Shown here: positions 11,035 to 23,238 of the stretch, piece after piece
Layout of the letters: the number at the start of each line of letters is the position of its first letter
Numbering within the stretch: position 1 is the stretch's first letter
From: Diphasiastrum complanatum
Lineage: Eukaryota; Streptophyta; Lycopodiopsida; Lycopodiales; Lycopodiaceae
Direction of reading: 5' to 3'
Assembly: GCA_029204225.1 (NCBI GenBank)
Contig: CM055095.1
Location: 12,059,506 to 12,123,505 of the forward strand
DNA: 64,000 nt
Notes under the pieces: model-generated
Seen by the model: only the letters and a program-made list of their open reading frames with translations
What the model was told of the DNA's origin: nothing
The model's database searches: none
Translations under genes and position numbers: made by a program

Positions 11035-12663
11035 CATGTTGGAAGTCAATGATAGGCTTACCTCAAGTAACTATTCATTGTGGAAGGTGAGGATGGAATC
11101 ACTTCTTGAGATGAATGGCTTGTTCAAGTTATTCTTAATGGATTGTTGGATGCTCATGCTAACATTGTTCAAAGTATTGCTATTCAAAAGACTTTGCCAA
11201 GTTTGATGGATCTTCAAGAGATATTGATGAATGAAGAATATAGGCTTCAAGCAAGAGGTGGATCTACATCGACACTTCAAGAAGAGGCTATGTTCACAAA
11301 GGGAAAATTCAAGGGCAAAACCAAAAGTAAGCGGTCTAAAGGGCAAAATCAAGTGGATGCTTCTTCAAATGGCAAAACGATGGATAGATCAAAGCTCAAG
11401 TGCTTCTATTGTGGCATTAAAGGACACTTTTCAAGTGTGTGCTACAAGAAGAAGAGAAATCAAGGAGACAAGCAAGGTAATCTAAGCTCTTGATGAGGAT
11501 GGTTTGGATGTTCAAGATGCAAATGATGATGCTTTTGTGATGTCTTCATGTATATTTGCTAATGATGGAGATCTAGATCCTTGGTGGATTGATAGTGGAG
11601 CAAGTTCACACATGACTTTCACAAAGCGTACTTCACTTCTTTGTTGGCATATGGAGAGGACAAGAGGGTGATCTACACGACCAATGAGTGTGCAATCAAA
11701 TGGATTGACACAATTCCTATTTCTCTCTCTACAAATAGGAATGTTCATTTGGAGGATGTATTGTTTATTCCATCTATTATCAAGAAATAGCTTAGTGTGA
11801 GTCAAATGCTAAATAAAGGCCTCAAGGTTGAGTTTGATGGAGATGCTTGTATGATCAAAAGGAAGGATGTCTTGATTGGAAAAGGCAAAAGACAAGGAAA
11901 GTTGTTCAAACTAGATGCTTGTGTTATTGCTAACCAAGCTGGATGTGTTGCAAGAGAGCAAATGCGTATTCAAGAGGTTTGGCATAAAAGGATGGGACAC
12001 CTCAACTTCAAGTCATTGGAGTTAATGGCTAGAAAGAAGGTTGTGATAGATCTTCCAAGTTCCTTAAGTAGCATCAATCATGTTTGTGAGTCTTGTGATT
12101 TGTCTAAGTCACATAGACTACCTTATACTAGATCTACATCTAGATCTACAAAGCCTTGTCAACTTGTACATTTGGATATTCATGGATTTATTACAATTAG
12201 CAATAGTGGAGCTAAGATGTATGTAACTTTTATTGATGATTTTAGTAGATTTTTTTGGATCTATCTACTAAAGAGCAAAGATGAAGTGTATTATGTCTTT
12301 GTTAAGTTCAAGAATGCAAGGGAGAACTAATTTTCCACAAAGATCAAGTGCTTAAGGAGTGACAATGGTGGTGAGTACATATCTACCAAGTTCAAGGCTT
12401 TTTGTGATGAGCATGGGAGCAAGAGGGAGTATACAACATCAAGGACCTCACAACAAAATGGAGTCGCTGAAAGGAAGAATAGGACTTTATGTGAATATTG
12501 AGGTGCAATATCATTCTGTGATGGAGCAAGTCATTGCAAAGGAGGTGGAGCTTCAACATGTGTCCTATCTTTACCAAAGCATTGGGAAAGGACTTGTTCA
12601 TGTAGCATAGGACATAACTTGGAGTGTTATCAAAGTCTATGCTAAAACTAGTTAAAGAGGGAG
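11035..12663 (+). pseudogene. Copia gag-PR-INT with RT deleted
   Basis: Gag begins near 11041 (NDRLTSSNYSLWKV) and carries a zinc knuckle, CFYCGIKGHFSSVC (CX2CX4HX4C, 11401-11442). Protease follows with the active-site pattern WWIDSGASSHMT (about 11584). The pre-integrase and integrase region lies at 11797-12490: HKRMGHLN, then CESCDLSKSHR, then LVHLDIHG, FIDDFSRF and QQNGVAERKNRT. At about 12497 the sequence jumps to the end of RNase H (VIAKEVELQHV), so all of RT and most of RNase H are missing. Several frameshifts and stops are present. The purine-rich AAAGAGGGAG directly before 12664 fits a polypurine tract. It is a non-autonomous, internally deleted derivative. Confidence 0.8.
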
Positions 12664-13500
12664 TGTGAAAGATTCAACTACTTTAGTCATATTTGCTACA
12701 TTTCTATATTTGACAAATTGAGGCCATCTTTGTTTTAGACTTAGAGTTTGACTTTTCAAAATTATATTAGCCTAAATGTCATTTGAATTACCTATATGGA
12801 AATAGAGGGAAAGTTAGAAGTCGAGTTTGAGTATATTCAAATTTAAATGTTGGGTACATTGAATCTAGACCCAAAAATAGTAGGGTTTACATTTTGGAGG
12901 GAAAGTCAAGTGGCCAAATAAGATTTGGACCTGCCGCTAAAAGGATGTAACTCATGGAGAGACATATCTTCTCTCTTCTCTATCTCATTTCATGCTTATA
13001 CATGGTTCTCTTGGGTTCTACTATCCATTGGTGCACTATACTTGTGATTTCTTGCAATTCTATTTGTAGAATAATCTACATTTGCTATTTTTGGATCCAC
13101 ACGTGTGAAATACAGTAGCTTGCTAGTTTTGTATGGACAGCAACAATACTTTACCTTTTGATTCATGTTTGATCAAGTTCTATTAGAGGTTTGGACCTAC
13201 TATAAAAGGATGTAACTCGTGGAGAGACATATCTTCTCTCTTCTCTATCTCATTTCATGCTTATACATGGTTCTCTTGGGTTCTACTATCCATTGGTTCA
13301 CTATACTTGTGATTGCTTGCAATTCTAAGTGTAGAATGGTCTATATTTGCTATTTTTGGATTCACACGTGTGAAATACAATAGCTTGTTGGTATTGTATG
13401 GACAACAATAGTACTTTATCTTTTGATTCATGTTTGATCAAGTTCTATTAGAGTTTGCATCGCATTTTGTGTGTAGATGCTGATTTTTCTACATTGGTGA
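12664..13500 (+). repeat. 3' LTR of the deleted Copia, end uncertain
   Basis: It starts TGTGAAAG right after a purine tract. The 3' boundary is not clear. It contains an internal 266-bp tandem duplication (next entry). 13501-14300 shows no gene. Confidence 0.5.
12923..13453 (+). repeat. 266-bp tandem duplication inside LTR
   Basis: Copies 12923-13188 and 13189-13453 share AAAGGATGTAACTC, GGAGAGACATATCTTCTCTC and the end TTGATCAAGTTCTATTAGAG. They differ at scattered sites. In LTRs such duplications often involve U3 promoter repeats, but that role is not shown here. Confidence 0.9.
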
Positions 13501-14308
13501 GATTGGTAGAGTAGCTTCTTTTGTAACCTAAGATTCTTTATGGATTTGGATTATCATTGATCTGAAATTCTTCACAGTTATGCCATACTGACCAAAGGGA
13601 AGTAGAGTTTTTCCATAAAGTCAGACCTCACTTCATACTTTTCTCATAAGTTGCAAGTTATGCAGAAGTTCATCCAAATTCTGTAGGGAACAACAGTTTC
13701 AAGGAGGTGATTGCTCTCTAACACATGTTAATAGCTTTCCATCCCTCTCAAAATTAAAAGTATTTGCAAAACTGCAATTCCATCTTATGTTCTCATCATG
13801 TAGACTTACAAGAAGATCTGGGTAGGAAAAATTTCTTAATCCTCAATATGCAATAACTGGAATCATGTATTGATGTTGCCATCAGTCCATACTAACTGGA
13901 TAAATATATTTACATTCAACGTATCTATGAAGTTAAACTAAACGACATGATTTAGAACATTGTGGAGTGATGCATGCAATCACAACTTTAATTGAGTGAA
14001 ATCCAACAATGAAACAAGTAACCAGATCTACCGTCGCAAATCATCCAACATTATTTGAAAGCTTTCTCAAGAAAACATGAAATTATGAATAGATTTACAC
14101 AAATTCTCAGCATCTTTAGTCAAAATCAACCATGTAGAAGAGCACTCTACCACAGTTTCAAAAAGCATGTTTCAAACAGGAATTAGTAAAATTATATTCG
14201 AACTTCTCTTGAGAAATTAGGACTCCATCCAAGATTTGTGCATCCAAGTGCTTTCACCTTCCAATACGATGTAGAGCTTGTCTCCAACCCATCCAATACC
14301 ACATCTTA

Positions 14309-14326
14309 GCCAGGCTCTGATACTAA
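14309..14326 (-). other. Possible decayed Copia primer site, - strand
   Basis: On the - strand the text reads TAGTATCAGAGCCTGG, close to the initiator tRNA-Met complement TGGTATCAGAGCCAGG. The bases just beyond it would be the end of a - strand LTR (ending ACA), occupying part of 14327-14864. Weak evidence. Confidence 0.4.
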
Positions 14327-14864
14327 TGTAAAGACCAACCAAGAAAGCTACTAATATGAGGAGATGATCAACACATAAAAAGACTAGTGGGAGCCAAACC
14401 ACCCATCCAACTGAGATGTATCCGAGCACCTCACCCCCCGAGCCATGACAATTGAATACATGAGGAGAGGAGAGAAACTGGCAACCTAGAGCCTTAAAGC
14501 TTAGAATGGAACAGGACGTGTCCTACCCGTATACATAGGTATGATCATATCTCTAACGAACAAGTTAATGATATGATGAGCTTTCCTTATGCGTCTTTGA
14601 TAATCCCGAGAGTACTATAGTTACTCTAATGAGGTAAAAGCCTCATTTCTAGCATCTCACGCAAGAAATCAACAATTCATTTTAGTATCCATAGATTTAA
14701 CTACCTCTTATCAATTCGGAGATTTAGACTGAACTCGTACACAAGTACATATAGACTACAATTTGTAGGAGAATATTATCCACTAAAGTAAACAAAAATC
14801 TCCATAAGCAAAAAACAATGTACTTTATGATAAATGTCTGAGAGATCCATAGGTCTCAATAAAA

Positions 14865-15560
14865 TGTGAAGAATTGCCAAAAATTGGCAAATCTAGCTTG
14901 ATCAGAAACCATGTAGAATAGTGTAAATTGTGTACAAAAGTGGGTCCCACACATGTGAGGCCATGATTCCACATGGAAAATCCATCCTTAGGTTAGGTTA
15001 AGTCTATAGGGTTGGTCATGTCATTTTGGTAGAGATTCCTAGATGATGGGACCTACACCTAAGTTTAAGGTGAAAAATTGACCAACTAGTCACCTACTAG
15101 GCATGACTCTAGGAATTAGGCTAGGGTTGCAAATTAGAGCAAGAGAGCCAAGTTAAATTATTTATTATATGCTGGAAGTCCACCTAACTCCACAAAGGAA
15201 GTCACATTTGCTATGTATTCCAAGCACCCATAGTGCGAAGATAGATTGTTTTTTGGAGCTCATTGGCAATCTCGAGCTACTCCACATTGTACATTGAGTT
15301 TTTGTGATCCAAATGCAACCAAGTCAATTCATATTTGTTTCTCAGCTTTCAGGTTGTACTACATCATGTAGTACACATGTTCCAAGTCGGATTTAGTGAT
15401 TGATCAATGCTATTGATTGTTCTTGCTTGTTGATTGTCAAATTGCCCATCTAGATCAACTTTTTTGTGTCTAGTTTTTTTATAGGTTGTAAAGCAAGCAT
15501 CCAATCACTCTTGTGGATCTTTTGTAAATCCATTTATGGTCCTAAATTATAGTACTTTCA
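14865..15560 (+). repeat. Copia LTR, family A, copy 2 (5' LTR)
   Basis: The 696-bp copy runs from TGTGAAGAATTGCC to AGTACTTTCA, with a primer site two bases later. It is therefore a 5' LTR on the + strand. Upstream and downstream it contains the near-palindrome CCAAAAATTGGC shared with copy 1. Confidence 0.88.
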
Positions 15561-15562
15561 AA

Positions 15563-15572
15563 TGGTATCAGA
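15563..15572 (+). other. Copia primer binding site
   Basis: TGGTATCAGA, followed by TCCAAGT, matches the initiator tRNA-Met primer complement with small changes, two bases after the LTR end. The downstream region 15573-17170 looks like untranslated leader and decayed sequence. I find no gag in it. Confidence 0.75.
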
Positions 15573-17177
15573 TCCAAGTACAAGAGCATAAGACATTGAT
15601 AAAAAACAAATCCATTTTTAGCAAGTTTTGGTGCTAAAAACTAGTATTGAGAGGGCGAGCTAGAATCTTGATTTTGGTGAGGGTATTTGATTCAAAACCT
15701 GGTAGAGATCCAAATCTGTACTGTTCACACGTGTAGGCACGTATGAACCTTCATTTATTTCATGATATTCATTTGATCACTAAAAATTCAATTTTTGAGT
15801 TCTTGATGAGATTTTTGGTGCTAATATTAGAAAAAGCCACCAAGTGTGAGTGCCATTGATTAGATTTGACATAGGGTCATGAGATCTAATTAATATAGGC
15901 TGAAATCAGGTTCTCTAAATTTGTCTACTTCAGATTGAAAGCCAAGACAACTTAGATTTTTGAACTTCAATCATCAACTACGGGTTAATTTTTGAGAAAT
16001 CATTTTTTCTTGTCCTTCATATCTATCTACAACATTTTTTACTCATACATTAATAAAAAAACATTAGTCGTAGTGGTTCATATAAAGTGGACTTGTAAAA
16101 TTTTTGTCTGTTTTTAATGACTCCAAAAATATTTGCAATCCAAAATAAATGCTTTTTGTTATTGTCATAAGTCAGATGTGGAATAAGCATATCAAATTGA
16201 ATTTTATGAAAATCACTACATCACTTCATTCTAATAGCTTTTACAGTTTGTCAATTTTCTCACAAGGCCAAATAAATATCACAAATCATAAAATGTCAAT
16301 ACTTTTTACAGCTGTTGAGGATTCAAGAATCTCTTTTAGAGTTGTTATTTTTGGCAAGGCTTAAAATACCAATTGCTCTCAGTATTGTGCTACTCATGCT
16401 CTAGAGAAAAATAGTTAAGTGGATTTTTTTTTTCTAGTGGCTTTTAGAATGGTCCTCATAGAGTACACCATTGAACTAGGGACTCACTCATGTGTTAAGC
16501 CATTCTCTGACACAACTTAAAACCTATTGAAAATCTGTCCTTGGTGCATCACTAAATTCTTCACTTTCCATAGATCTTTCCCTTGTTGAATCTCTAAACC
16601 CTTCACCTGTGGAAGGTGCAGCAATCTATAGGCAGGAGAGAGCCCTCTCTGATGCTTGAAATGTATTGAAGATTTCCTTGCATTTCTTTACCTTGAATGG
16701 TATCCTTCTGCTCAGAAATAAGATAACTAGGCAATGATGGATTTGATCGATGCTCTTCTTCTTTTTCTGCAACAAAACATCAATGCATTTCCATTCATTT
16801 TTTTGGCTTGAAATGATCTCATGTTAGAAATGTTCAGGTAGCTAGAAGTGCTACACTTCTCAGTACAAGAAATGCCTTCTACTTTCATTCAGCTTATAAG
16901 CTCAACCTCAAATATGAATCCTGATTATCATGTGAAATTTGAGAGTCTTTTTTTTATCTATATCTTAATGTTTCATTTTCAAGAGGTTCTACAGAAGTAA
17001 CCAACATGAACATGTGTAAAATATCAACAAGTCAATCATATTAGCATGACTAAAATGAGAATGGAAATGGCCTAAACAAATATTGAACACATTCTCTAGA
17101 ATTGCAAGCCAGACGGAGCATGTTATTTATAGTTTGTCAAATAGTAAAATTTCACACATTTTTTAGTTTTATCTTGT

Positions 17178-17330
17178 ACCTTGATGCTTGCTTAAGACCA
17201 TACAAACTCTTTTGTAGAAAACAAACATGATTTGGCTTGCTATGTAAAATGTAGCCCTCAGGTTGCTCCATGAACACATCCTCCTCAAGATCCCCATTCA
17301 AGAATGCATTTTTAATATCCAATTTCCATA
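17178..17330 (-). pseudogene. Copia RT fragment, - strand
   Basis: About 50 residues read in one frame on the - strand: [16 protein letters not shown], then EQPEGY, then [13 protein letters not shown]. This is the core of Copia reverse transcriptase upstream of the YVDD box. No YVDD follows. The flanks are unrelated, including an opposite-strand RNase H piece 120 bp away. Confidence 0.8.
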
Positions 17331-17450
17331 GATCTCATCCAAAAAGTGTAGCAAGTAAGCTTTTATGTAGATCTTAGGAAGTGGACGACTGGTCTACTGC
17401 TACACTACAACCCGAGACCTAGCCACCGCAAGGATAGATTTACTTCCAAC

Positions 17451-17600
17451 AATCAGAGTATATCGCAGCCTCTCAAGCTACAAAGGGAGCAATATGGTTG
17501 AGAAACTTACTTTCAGATATCAGTTTGAATCAATATGCTCTGACAATTCTAATTTGTGACTATCAAATGGCCATTGCTTTTCAGCCCTACATGCTATCTT
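17451..17600 (+). pseudogene. Copia RNase H fragment, + strand
   Basis: The + strand reads EYIAASQATKGAIWLRNLL and then ICDYQMAIAF, the second and third active-site regions of Copia RNase H (usual forms SEAEYIA and CDNQSAIAL). It is truncated on both sides. It is opposite in strand to the RT piece just before it, so the two are not one element unless inverted. Confidence 0.75.
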
Positions 17601-17773
17601 CTGTCCTTTGGGAGCTTTTGGGTTTTAAAATTTTAATATCTTTTCTCAGTAGTGCTTCAATCCCTACTCTAATCTAGATCCATTCAATTTGAATATTGAG
17701 ACTCGTATCTGGTGGAATACATAAAGAATCAATAGAAATGAGAAGATAAAAAATACAAATGACAATCATGTTT

Positions 17774-18842
17774 CTAACTTAGGAAGTCAAGAGTATTAAA
17801 GATCACCACGTTTTGATGAAATATAGCGCAAGTAGATGATGTACCTGCAATGGCCAGCTCATCTACCAAATGCACAATGAGATGCATTTGAATGGTGAGA
17901 ATGGATGTGGGAAAGTGCTTCTCGATCAAACACATTGCCTCGATGAAGCTTTGTCTTGCCGCCTCAATGGATGCCAATGATATCTCCTTGGATGAAATGT
18001 ATCTTCATAAGAAAAGTAAACAACAACAACATACGCATTAGTAAGATCATCATCTTGAATTATCCCAAGAAAAAATGATGTGAGTCGCATTCACCATACC
18101 TCACCAAACCATTGATTTTGTAGATTCCACTCCTTTACTCCTCTGTCAAAAACCCTCTCAACACCAAGGGAAGCACAAACTTCATGCACAAAAACAATCT
18201 GCCCATTGAGGTACATATATACGCAATGAGATCATCATGAAATTACAAAACATGTTATAAAATGTAATCCACAATGTTGAGGTGGAAGCACGTCAAAAAA
18301 CATGCCATGCCAACTTGTAAAAATTTATGCCAATCATGAGACTTTAGTCCACTTAGTTTGTTGTCCCTTGTGAAGGCACCCTTTAGGCATCACATGTGTC
18401 CCGTCGAAGTTCAAAATGAGGCAATTGCCTTCTTTACAATCGTCTCTTCTCTTTGCGAAGTGCTCCCAAATTGTGCTCCCTGCATTCTTGAATATGTGCA
18501 TCGGAAACAAAAGATGGTTTATCAACAATTCCCCCCAATATGGAAGTTTATGAAATATTGATAACCTCTTCATGCCAGGAGGGGGTCGCCCTAGACCTTG
18601 ATTGGATCTCCAAATTTGAAGCCAATCACTTGCCTGCAACATTAAGAAACAAGCACGCACATTTAATTGAGAAAATTATAACTAGAACATATTTAAAGAG
18701 AGACACTATTAAAAAAATAAATGAAATTGAATATTGGCCCAAATATTATGTGTTGTACCTTCATGGTGTGGGGATGTTGACCAACAAGCCCCTCATTGAT
18801 AGGGTGATTGGTAAGTGGAAGGTGTCGAGTGTGGCCCTCATA
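17774..18842 (-). pseudogene. CACTA (En/Spm) transposase, N-side part
   Basis: Reading on the - strand: exon 18842-18759 gives NEGLVGQHPHTMK. A likely 125-bp intron follows (GT at 18758, AG at 18634). The next exon reads DWLQIW, GRPPPGM and LPYWGELLINHLLFPMHIFKNAG, the strongly conserved core of plant CACTA tnp2 transposases. After a frameshift comes GLKSHDWHKFLQ, then at 17977-17774 the start of the DUF4218-type region (LIEKHFPTSILTIQMH, LVDELAIAG). It stops exactly where the piece at 21.6-21.9 kb would begin. Stops and frameshifts make it inactive. Confidence 0.75.
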
Positions 18843-19543
18843 AACCATCTTTCGTAGATGTACCTAACCTCATGGCTTTGTCACTTTCACATAAAGTCCT
18901 ATTCTTCCTCTCAGTCACTCCATTTTGTTGTGGGGTCCTTGGGGTTGTATACTCCCTCTTAATCCCATGCTCATCACAAAAGGCCTTGAACTTGGTAGAT
19001 ATGTACTCTCCACCATTGTCACTTGTTAAGAACTTGATCCTTGTGGAAAATTGGTTCTCCCTTGAATTCTTGAACTTAACAAAGACATCATACACTTCAT
19101 CCTTGCTCTTTAGTAGATAGATCCAACAAAATCTACTAAAATCATCAATGAAAGTTACATACATTTTAGCTCCACTATTGCTAGTTGTAGTAATACCATG
19201 AATATTTGAATGTACAATTAGAAAAGGCTTTGTAGATCTAGATGTAGATCTAGCATAAGGTAGTCTATGTGAACTTCCCTTGTCTTTTCTTTTTTTCAAA
19301 CAAGATATCCTTCCACTTGATCATGCAAGCATCTCCATCAAACTCAACTTTGAAACCTTTACTTAGCAATTGACTCACACTAAGTAAATTTTTGGTATTG
19401 GAAGGTATGAACAAAATATCCTTCAAATGAACATTCCTATTTGTAGAGAGAGAAATAGGAATTGTGCCAATCCCTTTGATTGCACACTCGCCATCATTGG
19501 CTGTGTAGGTCACCCTCTTGTCATCTCCATATGCCAACAAGGT
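18843..19543 (-). pseudogene. Copia protease/integrase segment, - strand
   Basis: From 19543 downward it reads LLAYGDDKRVTYT, NVHLKDILFIPSNTKNLLSV (pre-integrase), FDGDACMIKWKD, SHRLPYARSTSRS and VTFIDDFSRFCWI, then SDNGGEY and QQNGVTERKNRTL. It is closely similar to the Copia at 11.6-12.5 kb, so the same family. The HHCC zinc region (HKRMGH...C) between the pre-integrase part and SHRLPY has been deleted at about 19280. The segment ends at 18843, where CACTA transposase sequence starts. Confidence 0.8.
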
Positions 19544-20950
19544 AGCCTTTTGGTCCATAAAACCTCTTTTGTTGTGGTTGTAAGAGATTTGTATTCAGCT
19601 TCACAAGATGATAAGAAAATAGTTGCTTTTTTCTTTGATAGCCAAGAAACCAAGTTCCCTCCAAAAAATATAGTGTAAGCACTTGTGGATTTCCTATCCA
19701 ACCTGTCTCCTGCAAATCTGAATCTGAAAAAGCAATCAAAGTCAGATCTTCTCCTTTGTAGAATAATCCATAATCCAAGGTAGAAGATATATACCTCAAA
19801 ACTCTTTAGCCAACTTCCAATGATATAACTTTGGATCCTACATGTGTTGACTTAGCTTATGAACACAAAAGCTTAGATCAGGCCTAGTCACTATTACTCA
19901 AATAAGTGAGCCAATAAGACTCCTATAAAGAGTGATGTCCACAAAGGATTTTTCATCGTCTTTCGTAGGAACTTTTACAGTGTGCTCTATAGGTGTATCT
20001 ATGCCTTTATAGTTTTCCATATGAAATTCTAGGAGCATGGAAAGTGCATATCTACTTTGGCTTATAAATGCATGATCTTTCCAAAAATCTATTTCAAGGC
20101 CTAGAATATAGTGAAGAACTCCTAAGTCCTGCATCTTAAACTCAGTACCAAGTGCATGCTTAGTTTCTTCAACTAACCTCTCATTATTTCCACAAAGAAT
20201 GATATCATCTACATAGATGAGAAGTATAATTACAAAGTTATCTACAAACTTATAATACAGAGAAGGGTCATATTCACTTAGACAAAATTTGAGTGATATG
20301 AGATAGGAGTTGAGCCTTGCATACCAAGACCTTGGTGCCTGTTTCAGTCCATGCAGACTTTTGAGCAAAAGACAATCTTTTGATTCATCACCTTCTTTCA
20401 TAAAACCTGGAGGCTACTCCATGTAAATCTCCTCCTCAAGGTAATCATTGGGAAATGCATTAGAAACATCAAGCTGGAACATACTCCATTTGTGAAAACA
20501 TGCAAGAGATATGGGTATTCGAATTGTTACCATCTTTGCAGCTGGTACAAAGGTGTCTTCATAATCCAGACCTTTGATTTGTGAGTAGCCTTTGGCACAA
20601 AGTCTTGCTTTATACTTATTGATAGATCCATCATGATTATACTTGATTCTGAATACCACTTACATCCAATCACATGCATGTTGTTTGGTGGCTCCACAGG
20701 CTCCCATGTGTTGTTTGACATTAAGGCTTCAAACTCTTGGGTCATTGCTTCAATCCACTCTTTGTATTGAAGTGCTTTTTGAAAATCCTTAGGCACTTCA
20801 TCTGATATAAAAAGTGCATGATAGGAAGTTTTGTTAAAATTGAAAAACAATTCATATTGATTTCTTGGCTTGCTACAAATGTTGTACCATGCAAGTATGT
20901 AGATCATAAATGCAAAATGCCAAGTATGGCCTACATAGAACTCGAGCTAC
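19541..20950 (-). pseudogene. Copia RT-RNase H segment, - strand
   Basis: From 20907 downward it reads KPRNQYELFFNF, then the RT start (WIEAMTQEFEALMSNNTW), then KARLCAKGYSQIKGLDYEDTF, LDVSNAFPNDYLEEEIY, LHGLKQAPRSWY and the catalytic IYVDDIILCG (about 20205). LGLEI, SMLLEFHMENYKG, YISSTLDYGLFY and RNase H motifs DRKSTSAY and SSCEAEYKSL follow. Three frame breaks are present. RNase H ends at about 19541, directly against the protease of another Copia. That gives the order RT-RNH-PR-INT, not the normal PR-INT-RT-RNH. Confidence 0.85.
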
Positions 20951-21576
20951 ATGGTTCGCGCAGGAACTCTGATTCACTCTTCTCCACTTGCATGTGTTCT
21001 TCACAGATTGTCTCATCATCATTTTTGTGAGTTGTCATTATGCATATATACATGGAACAGTTACAATGACTATGTAGGCAATGAGCGTGAATCAGTGCAG
21101 CTACTGAAAAGTGCTAAAGTAAACTGTGACGTGGTCTACATTTGGACAGGGCAGTGTGGATGACGTGGAACTCGAACTCGAAGACTTTGAGTTCGTAGGT
21201 GATCGAAGAGAATGTAGTCGAATATCTCAAACTCGAAGAGTTCATTCTCTATTGTACTTCTGCTCCAGTTGGTTGATGCAAAGACATTCGCACAGACGTT
21301 CAACTTCAAAGAGTAAGACTGCAAAATTGTCGTAGAGAGAGAGTGTGTGTATATATTTATATACTGTACTGGTGCTTAGGAATTGAGACGAACTCGAATG
21401 ATTCATGTTCTGATGACTCGAATTTTGGAGATTTGAATTCCGATGATTTGGAGTGATGCTTAATTCCAATAGGGTAGAAGGGCGAAGTCAGGTGGATATG
21501 GTTGCCTTCTAAGCCCTTTCTCGAAAGTCGCTCGAGTGGTTTGTCTATGAGCCTTGGCCTCTTTGTATAGCGAAAT
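20951..21576. other. No gene recognised
   Basis: There is no coding pattern on either strand. The text is rich in CTCGAA-like words and ends before the CACTA fragment. It may be LTR or spacer. Confidence 0.4.
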
Positions 21577-21895
21577 TCACTTTTGCACTTCTTCGCTATT
21601 AAGAATGCAAAACTTATTTACCTTCTCCCTGAGGGACTCACTCATTCTCATGATCGCTCCTTTTCTTTGAGAAACCTCTCCAACAACATGCTCATCATCC
21701 TTCTTATCCCAAAGACAAGGCATAGAAGGATCATTACGAGCAAGGAACTCTGTGATATAAACCATGGAATCTTGCACTAGCCATCCTTCTGCCATGCTAC
21801 CCTCAAGCCTTGCTCTTTGTCTTATGAAGCCTTTCAGAGTTTTCATGAATCGTTCCAAGAAAAATATCCAATGGCTATGGAGAGTTCCTAAATTA
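21577..21895 (-). pseudogene. CACTA transposase, C-side part (DUF4218 type)
   Basis: From 21895 downward the - strand reads HSHWIFFLERFMKTLKGF, then RQRARLEGSMAEGWLVQDSM, then EKVNKFCILNSEE. This matches the second half of the DUF4218-type region that follows the tnp2 core in plant CACTA elements. The piece begins where the 17.8-18.8 kb piece ends, which suggests a former exon boundary at that point. The open frame runs to 21577. Confidence 0.7.
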
Positions 21896-21904
21896 AAAAT
21901 ATGA

Positions 21905-23238
21905 ATCTATGTTAGTGATGATTCGCCAGACACTCTATGGCACAAGAGACTTTGCCATATGAATTCAATGGCACTATACCAAGCAAGTCATCATGGAGCA
22001 ATCACAGGTGTGAGCATCTCAAATGCAAACAGTTGAACACCTGTGTTGCATGTCTGAAGGGTAAGATGTCACACACTCCATTTGTCAAGGACTCCTACAG
22101 AATGACCAAGATTCTGGAGTTAGTGCATTCTGACATCTATGGGCCTTTCAATGTGATCTCAGTAGGAGGCTCAAAATATTACATTACCTTTATTGATGAT
22201 TATAGTAAATTTTCCAAAGTGTATTTTATTCACAATAAATCAGAAGCATTTGACAAATTCACGGAGTATGTGATGGGCAGAGAGATGCACTAGTAGTAAA
22301 GTGAAGCAGATCAGAACAAATCGAGGTAGAGAATACATCTCAAATCGGTTCACTGACTTCTGCAATGATTGTGGCATCATTCACAGATGGACTACATCTT
22401 ACACACCGAAGTACAACAATGTTGCAGAAAGAAAGAATAGGACTCTAATAGAAGCTGCCAGGTGCATGATGGCCTACTCGAAAGCTCCAAGAGTACTGTG
22501 GGTTGAAGCAGTAGTTACAGCTGCATACATTCAAAACAGGACAAGAAAGTCTGGTATTTCTCACACGACACCACACGAATTATGGTGGGGTAGGAAATCC
22601 AATCTGACTCACATCAGAATCTTTGGCTGTGCAGCTTATGCACATATTCTTGATAAGCTTTGAAAGAAGCTTGATGAGAAAACTGAACATGAATATCTTG
22701 TAGGATATGACAATAATTCGTCATACTACAGAGTCTATATGCCAGAGATGAACACTGTGAAGACAATCAAGGATGTCAGATTTGATGAGAGCAGAAAGAT
22801 GGCCAACAATGATCCTGTCAGCTATGAAGTTCTTGAAAGACAGTACTATGGTTTGCCAATTGTGACAAAGGGAACGAGGACAAACACAAAGATGAAGATT
22901 TTTGAGTCGCTTCGCATTCGAGTGACGAGTCAGAAGACGAAAGATTCGAGAGACAGCCTTCTGCTACAGTACCTGTAAACCGAGATGGTTCCAGACCTAG
23001 CAGAGCAGACAAAGACAAAGGCATTATAGCCTCCAGGAGGATCTCCTAGAAGGTCAACAAGACAACGAAGAGCGCCAACAAGATATGTGTCAGGCAGCTC
23101 TGCTTCTACATCATAAGAGTTATGTGGATTCAGTGGCGAACGGACATTCGAGGAGGCAATTGAATGTCCATAGAAGGACAAATGGATCCAATACATGAAT
23201 GAGGAGATGGAATCCATGAGGAAGAACCAGGTATGGAC
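21905..23238 (+). pseudogene. Copia pre-integrase/integrase remnant
   Basis: The frame reads TLWHKRLCHMNSMAL, then after a frameshift CVACLKGKMSHTPF, LVHSDIYGPF, YYITFIDDYSKF, and (22301-22663) TNRGREYISNRF, VAERKNRTLIEAARCMM and IFGCAAYAH. A stop at 22661-22663 is followed in the same frame by EYLVGYDNNSSYYRVY. The Copia RT start (NEEMESMRKNQVWTV) is cut at 23238 by an LTR that begins TGTTGACG. It is a different Copia family from those at 11 and 50 kb. Confidence 0.85.
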
